Assembly (NCBI GenBank): GCA_958477465.1
Contig: CAUEFX010000003.1
Coordinates: forward strand, 73,822 to 137,821
DNA from: an uncultured Bacteroides sp.
GTDB taxonomy: Bacteria; Bacteroidota; Bacteroidia; Bacteroidales; Bacteroidaceae
DNA: 64,000 nt
Direction of reading: 5' to 3'
The position numbers and the translations under genes are program-made. The notes under the pieces are model-generated. The model was not told the DNA's origin and did no database searches. It was given only the letters and a program-made list of their open reading frames with translations. Below are positions 55,045 through 62,937 of the stretch, piece by piece. Each line of letters begins with the position of its first letter. Within the stretch, counting starts at the first letter, position 1.

Positions 55045-56565
55045 ATGAAAAAAATATTATATGTACTGGCTTTAGTGGGGATTTGCTCGTTCAGCTCTTG
55101 CAGCGACGCACTTGATACAAATCCTACGGATAAAGTATCCGGAAGCCTCATTTTCGGGAATGCTGATGCCGCACAAGTGGCGATGAACGGAGTTTATCGG
55201 GCTTTATTTGCCAATGGTTGGTCTGTACAATGGTCATCTGAGAATCCGGGGCTGATGACGATGAATCTGGTTAAGGATCTTCAAGGTGAAGACCATTTGA
55301 TGGCCAATCAGGGACAAGGTTGGTTCTACTATGATTATGCATTCCAAACCGATGGTGACTGGACTCATACCAGCGGCCGTCAATATGCCCAGTGGAATTT
55401 ATATTATACGATCATATCACAGGTAAACTATGTGATCGATGCTGCCGCTCAGCTGGAGTCATTCGGTGCCAAAGGACAATATGTGCTGGCACAGGCGTAT
55501 ACAGTCAGAGGCTTCGCTTATTTCTGCTTGTATAACTTCTTCTGCAAAGGAAACTATCCTGTGAATAAAGAAACTGCGGGAGTACCTATTTATGTAGAGG
55601 CTACTTCTGCCAATACTGTAGGACAGCCCCGTGGCACTGTAGAGAAACTCTTCGAGAGAATTAACGAAGACTACAGAACTGCAGTCCGTTTGTTCGAGGC
55701 TTCCGGTGTAACTCAGGCGAACCCGACGAATGCCGATCTTTATGTCGCTTATGGTTTGTGGGCACGGGCTGCTCAAGCTCAGGAAGCGTGGGGTGATGCT
55801 GCAACATACGCTAACAAGGCTCTTGAAAAACCGGGATTGACCCGGGTAGCTTCCATGACGGATCTCGGTCAGTTCAATAACTGCAAAGCTCCGAGCATCA
55901 TGTGGGGATTCCAGGTTATAGCCGACCAGACAGGACCTTACGGACCATATATGTCACACATGGATCCGGAAGGTGGTTACGGAAAAGTGGCTCAGCAGTG
56001 TATCGATGCATGGCTTTGGGGAGTGATTCCGGATACTGATGCCCGCAAGAGAACCTGGTGGGACGATCCGGAAGCTTCCAGATACTATCCGTACGAACAG
56101 CTTAAGTTCCGTTACTCTGATTTCTCAACTTATCTGGGAGATGTCATCTATCTGCGTGCGGAAGAGATGGTGCTGATTGCAGCCGAGGCAGCATGCCGGT
56201 TAAACGATTACACAACCGCCCGTGCCTTGCTGAAAGAACTGGGTGATAAGCGTGACACCAATTACGATGCAGTATTGGCAGCCCGTACTGATGCAGCAAC
56301 TTACAATACGAATACTCATGGGGCATTTATGACATTGATGGATGAAATCCTGTTCCAGCGCCGCGTAGAGTTGTGGAGTGAAGGTATGGGACGTGCATAC
56401 GACCTTTGCCGTTTAAACTTGGGATACAATCGTAACTACAGTGGTTCTAATCATACTTCGAAAAATGCATTGGATCCCGGTGATGACTTGTTCGTTACTT
56501 TGATTCCTCAAAAAGAGTTTGACGGTAATAGCAGCATGAGCGTAGCCGATCAAAATCCCAGATAA
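55045..56565 (+). CDS. SusD-like lipoprotein of silent cassette 2
   Basis: A 506-aa RagB/SusD protein. The start at 55045 (MKKILYVLALVG) gives a clean lipoprotein signal ending SFSSC; the ATG at 55018 would add nine residues. SusD features are LAQAYTVRGFAYFCLYNFFCKGNYPV, AEEMVLIAAEAACRLNDYTTA and RRVELWSEGMGRAYDLCRL. It follows the silent susC by a few tens of bp and would be expressed only after inversion. Confidence 0.93.
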   Translation: MKKILYVLALVGICSFSSCSDALDTNPTDKVSGSLIFGNADAAQVAMNGVYRALFANGWSVQWSSENPGLMTMNLVKDLQGEDHLMANQGQGWFYYDYAFQTDGDWTHTSGRQYAQWNLYYTIISQVNYVIDAAAQLESFGAKGQYVLAQAYTVRGFAYFCLYNFFCKGNYPVNKETAGVPIYVEATSANTVGQPRGTVEKLFERINEDYRTAVRLFEASGVTQANPTNADLYVAYGLWARAAQAQEAWGDAATYANKALEKPGLTRVASMTDLGQFNNCKAPSIMWGFQVIADQTGPYGPYMSHMDPEGGYGKVAQQCIDAWLWGVIPDTDARKRTWWDDPEASRYYPYEQLKFRYSDFSTYLGDVIYLRAEEMVLIAAEAACRLNDYTTARALLKELGDKRDTNYDAVLAARTDAATYNTNTHGAFMTLMDEILFQRRVELWSEGMGRAYDLCRLNLGYNRNYSGSNHTSKNALDPGDDLFVTLIPQKEFDGNSSMSVADQNPR

Positions 56566-56609
56566 CGAGACATTATATTTAGTACAGGAGATTTTAAAAG
56601 AATGAAATT

Positions 56610-57395
56610 ATGAGAAAATTGAAATATTTTGGTGCTGTCGGTTTTATAATGCTTTCTTTGATCGCATGTGATCAGAATGCGACGGAGGGCACTATATACA
56701 ATGCGACTAATACAGAGGTCGCTTTCAATGAGGCATCTGCAAGTTATATATTTACATCAGACGATCCGGCAGAATTTGAAGTATCACTGCTCCGTGCAAA
56801 TGCTGACGGTGCGGCAACTGTGCCGGTAACGACGGTGGACGAAAGCGGCTTGTTTACAGTTCCTGCCAATGCAGAGTTTGCCGACGGTTCTTACGAAGCG
56901 CTTATAAAAGTATCTTTTGACAGAACAAGCTTGGAGGTAGGAAAAGATTATTCCATAACATTGAATGTTCCTGAAAATCCGATTCAAGGAAAAAACGAAG
57001 CGTTTACTTTGACAATAAACAGGGATTACGAGTGGGAACTTTATGCAACGGGAACTTACACCTCCGGTTTGTTGGGTTCAGGAGAGCAGGAGTTGTATAA
57101 AGCAGTAGGAGTCAATGCATATAAATTCCCGGATTTGTTTGCAGAAGGTTATGATTATAAATTCTTTGTTGCAGAAGACGGTGCTATCTCACTGCCCGGT
57201 GGATTGAATTCCAATGGTCTTTATGACTTCACAACCGGATTTATGCATCCTTCTTATGGTATGGTATATTTGTACCTGAATCCGAGTCTGGAAGCTTCTG
57301 CTTTTGAAGAGACTAACAAAACGGTATATCTGAGACACTACTATTATGTAGGTGAAGGAGGTTTTGGTTGGAAAAATGACTCTTTTGCATGGTAA
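56610..57395 (+). CDS. Surface lipoprotein of silent cassette 2
   Basis: A 261-aa lipoprotein (MLSLIAC, C20) with two apparent Ig-like beta domains (EFEVSLLRANADGAATVPV...; SITLNVPENPIQGKNEAFTL) and a C-terminal beta-rich region. No catalytic motif is seen. Position after susCD suggests a substrate-binding accessory protein. It is not similar enough to the cassette 3 lipoprotein for me to call them homologous. Confidence 0.78.
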   Translation: MRKLKYFGAVGFIMLSLIACDQNATEGTIYNATNTEVAFNEASASYIFTSDDPAEFEVSLLRANADGAATVPVTTVDESGLFTVPANAEFADGSYEALIKVSFDRTSLEVGKDYSITLNVPENPIQGKNEAFTLTINRDYEWELYATGTYTSGLLGSGEQELYKAVGVNAYKFPDLFAEGYDYKFFVAEDGAISLPGGLNSNGLYDFTTGFMHPSYGMVYLYLNPSLEASAFEETNKTVYLRHYYYVGEGGFGWKNDSFAW

Positions 57396-57416
57396 GTGCT
57401 TATCTTGAATGATACG

Positions 57417-57450
57417 AAAGTCCTCTTATATCTTTACGTAGGAGGACTTT
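57417..57450 (+). terminator. Terminator of cassette 2 operon
   Basis: Arms AAAGTCCTC (57417-57425) and GAGGACTTT (57442-57450) followed by a T-run, 22 bp after the lipoprotein stop codon. Confidence 0.75.
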
Positions 57451-57488
57451 TTTTATAGTATGCTCGACACGAGCATACTATAAAAAAA
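57448..57488. terminator. Bidirectional terminator between the two convergent cassettes
   Basis: Perfect 19-bp arms (57448-57466, 57470-57488; TTATAGTATGCTCG / CGAGCATACTATAA with seven Ts and As outside) and a 3-nt loop. Overlaps the T-run of the preceding hairpin. Confidence 0.82.
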
Positions 57489-57490
57489 GA

Positions 57491-57515
57491 CCGTTCTTTC
57501 ACAAGAACGGCCTTT
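57491..57515 (-). terminator. Third hairpin, terminator of cassette 1 operon
   Basis: Arms CCGTTCTT (57491-57498) and AAGAACGG (57503-57510). On the minus strand it leads into the A/T-rich bidirectional terminator. Confidence 0.6.
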
Positions 57516-57591
57516 CAAAAAACACTTTATTTATGATGTAAAGGGGTGAAACCCTTCAAACATTTCATTGATTGTCAATTCAAGCAACGGA

Positions 57592-59241
57592 TTACAATCC
57601 TTTATTTAAGTCTGTTTCTCCGGTCGGTATCGACCACTTCCAGAATGTCTTGTCACATACTCCGTCTTTGTATCCGAATGTTCCGGAAACAGAGGCATCA
57701 TAATTACCGCCTTCTGCGAATGATTTTCTGACAACGGCAATTCCCCAACGTTTGCAATCGAGCCAGCTATGTCCTTCACCCCAAAGTTCCAAACGTCTGT
57801 ACTTGGCTATCTCTTCAAAAAGTTGTTCTCCCGTCAAATCGCAGGAATATTCCGGATCACGACCGGATGTCTTATTCAATTCAATCAGATTATCCCGTGC
57901 CGGTTGAGGGTTACCGCTATTCAGGAAATAATTGGCTTCTGCTTCGATAAGCAGCATTTCCGAAGAGCGGATCAACGGGATGGAGCCGATTCCCGGCATA
58001 CCCTCACAGGCATACTTGAGGCTCGTGTAAGCATTATAGGGAGTTGCAGACATATCCGGGAAATTGGCATTGATGTATTCTCCCGCTCTTGCATACGCAG
58101 CATCGCCGTCATCGCCGTCGGCAAACATGCCAACCATGCTGGAAGTCTCTGTATCCACAACTTCTTCTACCGTTTTACCTTCGGGAAGGAATGTTCCTTT
58201 GTGCAAGAATAAGCCTTTACGGATGTCACTGTCAGATATTTCATCAATAAAATCACGGGCTATGCAAACATGATAATGCTGTCTGGTAGCATAATAACCG
58301 TTTCGGGCGAAAACGACTAAAAAGGCACCGTAATACAGGGTTTCCTGCGCATCATTAAATGTTCCCCAAATCCATTCACTGTTGTTCTGGTAGAATCCTG
58401 CTTTGTAGTCTGATACACTCATCAGAGAGTGACCTTCACGGGCAGCCTTGGCGTTGTCGAGCGCAGTCTGGTAATCGCCTTTGGAGAGAGCCACACGCGC
58501 TAAAATAGCTTCGGCAACATTCTGATCGGGATAACAGGCAGCCGACGTTCCATAGAAAGAGTCACGCGTAATACCCCCGTTGGCTTTGAACAGGGATATA
58601 GCCTGATTCAAATCCGAATAGATCTGCGCGTAGGTCTGAGCCAAATTCGATAACGGCATATCACCGGTAGATTCATCTATGCGGAGAACGATGCCTTCGG
58701 ATTCCCCGTTGTTACTTTCTTTCCATGAATCACAATATATCTGGCTCAAGCGAAAGAACGCATAGGCACGAAAAGTAAGTGCGCCGGCTTTGATATAATC
58801 TTTTTCGCCTTGCTCCCCTTCGGCAGCATCGATATTAGCTAAAACCGTGTTAGCGTTTCCGATGATGCTATAGTAATAGTACCACGGGTAAGCGCAGTAA
58901 CCGGATGTGACATTCTGTGTATATCTATTATTAAATATGACAGACCATCCCGGCGACATCAACGGATAATTGAAATCACGCCCCGGATATTCCAAATAGT
59001 ACTGTATGACAGTACCTTCGCCATTATTGGCAAAGTAATCCCAATAGGCTCCGTGCTGCATACTCATCAATTTGCATAAGCCATTGATTGCTTTTTTGGC
59101 ATTGTCTGTAGTGCTGAGAACAGCTTCATTCGAAGCTTGGTCAGTCGGTTCGGTTTGCAGCCAGCTGTCAGAGCAACTGCTACCGAAAATTAATATCCCA
59201 CTTAAAGCGGAAGTAAGTATATATTTTGTCGAAATCTTCAT
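57592..59241 (-). CDS. SusD-like lipoprotein of the expressed cassette 1
   Basis: A 549-aa RagB/SusD protein with a lipobox (ILIFGSSC). The SusD pattern is clear: IKAGALTFRAYAFFRLSQIYCDSW, AILARVALSKGDYQTALDNAKAA, SSEMLLIEAEANYFLNSGNPQPARD and RRLELWGEGHSWLDCKRWG. It caps the SusC encoded 19 bp upstream. Unlike cassettes 2 and 3, no third lipoprotein gene follows before the terminators. Confidence 0.95.
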   Translation of the reverse strand: MKISTKYILTSALSGILIFGSSCSDSWLQTEPTDQASNEAVLSTTDNAKKAINGLCKLMSMQHGAYWDYFANNGEGTVIQYYLEYPGRDFNYPLMSPGWSVIFNNRYTQNVTSGYCAYPWYYYYSIIGNANTVLANIDAAEGEQGEKDYIKAGALTFRAYAFFRLSQIYCDSWKESNNGESEGIVLRIDESTGDMPLSNLAQTYAQIYSDLNQAISLFKANGGITRDSFYGTSAACYPDQNVAEAILARVALSKGDYQTALDNAKAAREGHSLMSVSDYKAGFYQNNSEWIWGTFNDAQETLYYGAFLVVFARNGYYATRQHYHVCIARDFIDEISDSDIRKGLFLHKGTFLPEGKTVEEVVDTETSSMVGMFADGDDGDAAYARAGEYINANFPDMSATPYNAYTSLKYACEGMPGIGSIPLIRSSEMLLIEAEANYFLNSGNPQPARDNLIELNKTSGRDPEYSCDLTGEQLFEEIAKYRRLELWGEGHSWLDCKRWGIAVVRKSFAEGGNYDASVSGTFGYKDGVCDKTFWKWSIPTGETDLNKGL

Positions 59242-59260
59242 ATTTCTAAATTATTTAGGG

Positions 59261-62200
59261 TTAAAATTTCAAGTTCAATCCGAATGAGACAACACGTGCG
59301 GTCACATAAGTCTGGTCTGCACCTCCACTGTAGCTGTATTGTGGGTTCATACCTTTGCGGGCAGCAATTGTAAATGCATTTTCGACTGAAGCATAGACAC
59401 GCAACCCATCTATATTCAATTTACCGGTAACTTTAGACGGGAATTCATATCCTAAGTTAATATTCTTCATCACGAAATAAGAGGCATTCTGCAACCACCT
59501 GGAACTTGATATACCAAAATATTGAGACTCGGTAGACATGGCTGCACGGGGAATTCCATTGGGATCGATACGATTCGGAGAGGTTTCTGTAATGCCTTCC
59601 GGAGTGCCATTCCATGATTGAAGCATGTCTTTGTGCAATGCCGATGCACTATTGGCAGACATTCCCATCAGACTGGCATAATTCGTATCATACACTTTCC
59701 CGCCTAAAGAGAATGTGCCCAGCATGGACAAAGAGATTCCTTTGTAAGTCAGTGAAGTATTGATACTGCCGTAAGTCTTTGGCAAAGCAGAGCCATGCCA
59801 TTCGCGAAGGCCGTAACTACCCGGATTGTAACAGTAATACTGGCCATTGATCTCAAAGACATTTCCTTTGCTGATATTGGCATCTGTCACTTTTTCCGGA
59901 TCGGCTACATAGATGGCCATACCATCCATCTGATCGACACCTGCATAAGTGTAAGTGAAGAACTCATAGATGCTCTTACCCTCACTCAATTTCTGCACTC
60001 CTTTAGTGATGTCTTTATGATCGGGCAGTTTGACTATTTCATTCTTGAGGAAAGTCAGGTTGACTCCCAAATTCCAACGCCAGTTTTTATTTGCTATAAT
60101 ATCGGCATCCAATGCCAGGTCCACTCCTTTGTTGGATACAGTACCGATATTTTTAGTTATGATAGAACGTCCGGTAGGATCAACCGTAGCGGTTCCCCAA
60201 AGATCCGTAGGACCGGCCGACAACGGGTTGTAAACATCGAACAGCAGGTTCTTGGAACGTTTGTCAAAATAGTCAATAGAAAAGTTCAAACGATCAAACA
60301 GTCTTCCTTCCAATGCAACGTCAACAGAGCTGGACTTTTCCCATTTCAAATCGGGATTGGCAAGCTGGCTCTTGATGTATGCTCCCTGATGTGCATTGGT
60401 ATCGGCCAGATACAGTGCCTGATAAGCATAATAAGCAGCACTTTGGTCATTACCCACTTCACCGTAAGAAGCGCGAAGTTTTAAGTTATTAATCCAATCG
60501 AGTGATTTCATGAAATTTTCTTCCGAAATGATCCAACTGGCACCGATTGACCAGAAGTTACCCCATGGATTTTTGAAACGGGAAGAACCGTCTCTACGAA
60601 ACGATAGGTCGGCAAAATAGCGCATGGCATAACTGTAACGCGCTCTTCCCAAATAACTTTCCGTAGCATAATTATCTTCATAACCGGTTGCGTTTGTGGT
60701 TTCCGCGAAATTGGAACCTTGCGTATTACCTTCAAGCATCATGTTGGTTTTAGAATACTGGTTTGACGAAAAAGTCATTTTGTATGCTTCATGTGCCAAC
60801 AGTACATCTACATGGTGAAAATCAAAGTCATGCTTCCAATAGAGTTCCTGACTGAAGCGATACTCACGCTGGCGGCTGTCATAATTGAACAATCGTCCGT
60901 TGTTGGCCGATCCGTCTCCTACATTGGTATTATTAAAACGTACCCGATTCTGATTATAGGTATAAATATCCCCCTTGACCGTTGCTTCAAAATCTTTTAA
61001 GAATGAAACCGTACCATAAGTCTGTCCACTGAGTGTGGTTCTGTTTTTACGGTCAAAGTCATTTTTCATTTCATAAATGATGTGGCGGTCACTCAAGTAA
61101 TCATTGGCACCTCCAATGTGCAGGTTATATTCTTTATTTCCGTCTTTGTCAGTCATAATGCTACCATCGGCATTATGTTTGTATATCGGGTATACCGGTG
61201 CCATCATCATCGTTTGGTAAAACGGATTAGCGTATGCTGCTCCACCGGTGTTGGCTCCCTCCGAGTAGTTGTTCTTGCTGACTGCTCCGTTAAGATTTAC
61301 ACCGGCCTTAAACCATTTTACCGGACGGAAATTAGCATTCAGACGAGCGGAAAAACGCTCAAAATCAGAGCTGATAGTATATCCCTGCTCTTTCAAATAG
61401 CCGAATGAGGTAAATACGTCATACTTGTCTTTTGCAACGTCACTGCTCATATTGTATTCCTGACGGTGTCCGGTGCGTTCTACTTCTTTGCTCCAGTCCA
61501 AATCATCATATCCCGGCAGTACATTGGCAATGAAATTACCGTTGCTATCAAACAACTTGTCATTTGCCGCATCAAATATATTCGATTTGATAATTCCCAT
61601 CACGTTCTTGGTTGCATATTCTCCCGGGGTCATAGATCCCAGCTTGTCGGCCATGTCTACGGCAGCATATTCAGCTTCTCCTTTCCACATGGTTTCCATC
61701 CAATCTTTGATGCCCAACCGGTCGTATTGCGGCAGACCGCGCATGTACATACCTTGTTTGATGCTAACCCGGAAATTAAGGCGTTCCGATTTACCTTTCT
61801 TGGTATTGATAAGGATGACGCCATTGGCTGCCTTATTTCCATAAAGAGCAGAAGAAGCAGCATCTTTCAATACCGAGATACTTTCGATATCATCACTGCT
61901 AACGTCATTGAGGCTACCATTGTAAGGAGTTCCATCGATAACAATCAAAGGAGAATTTACTCCGTTTACAGAGCTGAATCCTCTGATTCGGATAGACATT
62001 TTGTCACTTCCCGGTTCACCGTATGTATTGTTTATTTGAATACCCGGTGCCGAACCTTCCAATGAACCGGCGGCATTGGTTACAGGACGCATTTCTATAT
62101 CTTTCGCATCTAAAGCAGATACGGCACCCGTGATAGACTTTTTACTGGCTGTACCATAAGCCACGACTACCACTTCATCAAGTGATTGTGAATCAGGTGC

Positions 62201-62485
62201 TAACATTACCTTTACAGTCGGTTTGATTGCCACCTCATGTGTCTGCATACCGATGTAAGAAATCTGCAAAGTCTTTGCAGAACTTGGTACGCTCGACAAA
62301 GTAAAGTTACCATCCACATCAGTTATAGTACCCAAATTGGTACCTTTTACTAATACAGAGGCCCCAACAACTGGTTGCCCATCTTCTTCAGAAATCACAA
62401 CACCTGTAACCTTCTGAGTCTGGGCAGTTACTAGACCTATACTTACAAAAAGACAGGTCAATAACAGCATTAATTTTCTTTTCAT
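59261..62485 (-). CDS. Complete SusC-like TonB-dependent transporter (expression site of the shufflon)
   Basis: A 1074-aa transporter. Signal peptide (about 1-21), carboxypeptidase-regulatory-like domain (about 25-100, VTGVVISEEDGQPVVGASVL...), plug (SLDEVVVVAYGTASKKSITG) and barrel ending VSFGLNLKF. There is no STN domain, so it is not wired to an ECF sigma factor. The recombination site (62260-62285) encodes residues ~68-76 (SSAKTLQIS), so everything after residue ~72 is exchangeable. Fixed features upstream are the signal peptide and a good promoter. It is the only one of the three susC genes with a start codon and leader. Confidence 0.96.
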   Translation of the reverse strand: MKRKLMLLLTCLFVSIGLVTAQTQKVTGVVISEEDGQPVVGASVLVKGTNLGTITDVDGNFTLSSVPSSAKTLQISYIGMQTHEVAIKPTVKVMLAPDSQSLDEVVVVAYGTASKKSITGAVSALDAKDIEMRPVTNAAGSLEGSAPGIQINNTYGEPGSDKMSIRIRGFSSVNGVNSPLIVIDGTPYNGSLNDVSSDDIESISVLKDAASSALYGNKAANGVILINTKKGKSERLNFRVSIKQGMYMRGLPQYDRLGIKDWMETMWKGEAEYAAVDMADKLGSMTPGEYATKNVMGIIKSNIFDAANDKLFDSNGNFIANVLPGYDDLDWSKEVERTGHRQEYNMSSDVAKDKYDVFTSFGYLKEQGYTISSDFERFSARLNANFRPVKWFKAGVNLNGAVSKNNYSEGANTGGAAYANPFYQTMMMAPVYPIYKHNADGSIMTDKDGNKEYNLHIGGANDYLSDRHIIYEMKNDFDRKNRTTLSGQTYGTVSFLKDFEATVKGDIYTYNQNRVRFNNTNVGDGSANNGRLFNYDSRQREYRFSQELYWKHDFDFHHVDVLLAHEAYKMTFSSNQYSKTNMMLEGNTQGSNFAETTNATGYEDNYATESYLGRARYSYAMRYFADLSFRRDGSSRFKNPWGNFWSIGASWIISEENFMKSLDWINNLKLRASYGEVGNDQSAAYYAYQALYLADTNAHQGAYIKSQLANPDLKWEKSSSVDVALEGRLFDRLNFSIDYFDKRSKNLLFDVYNPLSAGPTDLWGTATVDPTGRSIITKNIGTVSNKGVDLALDADIIANKNWRWNLGVNLTFLKNEIVKLPDHKDITKGVQKLSEGKSIYEFFTYTYAGVDQMDGMAIYVADPEKVTDANISKGNVFEINGQYYCYNPGSYGLREWHGSALPKTYGSINTSLTYKGISLSMLGTFSLGGKVYDTNYASLMGMSANSASALHKDMLQSWNGTPEGITETSPNRIDPNGIPRAAMSTESQYFGISSSRWLQNASYFVMKNINLGYEFPSKVTGKLNIDGLRVYASVENAFTIAARKGMNPQYSYSGGADQTYVTARVVSFGLNLKF
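62260..62285 (-). other. Recombination site 1 (26 bp, expression site)
   Basis: Embedded in the coding sequence of the complete susC, in frame with the same codons as sites 2 and 3. It is inverted relative to site 2 and in direct orientation relative to site 3. Confidence 0.9.
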
Positions 62486-62541
62486 AAATTCTCTCTTAAA
62501 GTTTAACTTTACATTAATTGTTTCTTTACTCTAACAAAATG

Positions 62542-62572
62542 CAAATATATTAATAAATATGAAATGAACAAT
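62542..62572 (-). promoter_or_regulatory. Predicted promoter of the shufflon expression site
   Basis: On the minus strand ATTG (62569-62572), 19-bp spacer, then TATATTTG (62542-62549), ~57 bp upstream of the susC ATG. It lies outside the invertible segment, so it can drive whichever cassette is joined. The rest of the 452-bp gap up to the recombinase gene is AT-rich with no gene. Confidence 0.72.
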
Positions 62573-62937
62573 TATTTTTGCGAAAAAAGCTTGTGTTAAT
62601 AACAATTTGTTATCAAAACATATCTATTTATGTTCAACAGCATATTATTGCTATTTAAAAAAGACTAAGAAGAGTATTAAAAGGTAACATGCTGCATTGA
62701 CGAAAAGTACATTTTTATCGTTTGTTTTCTATTTTTCTTATCATTTTTCTAATAAAAACACTCCATTTTGATTTGCGAAAAGCTTTATAAACAAAAATTC
62801 CGCATTTTTTTTAAAAGGAAATTCGTTTGTTATAATATCTGTTTTTGCCCCTTAGCAGATATTAAAACTTATTCAGTTCTTACCATAGACCATACACACG
62901 TCTTATTTGTTTATAGTATCAATTCAAAATTAACCTG

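Larger units (their letters stand above)
52041..62285. mobile_element. Predicted 10.2-kb invertible segment (SusC/SusD phase switch)
   Basis: Bounded by inverted 26-bp sites. The left arm is cassette 2 (susC, susD, lipoprotein, plus strand); the right arm is cassette 1 (susC, susD, minus strand). The two convergent operons are separated by a terminator cluster at 57417-57515. Inversion exchanges which cassette is joined to the promoter and signal-peptide region at 62286-62485. Confidence 0.85.
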
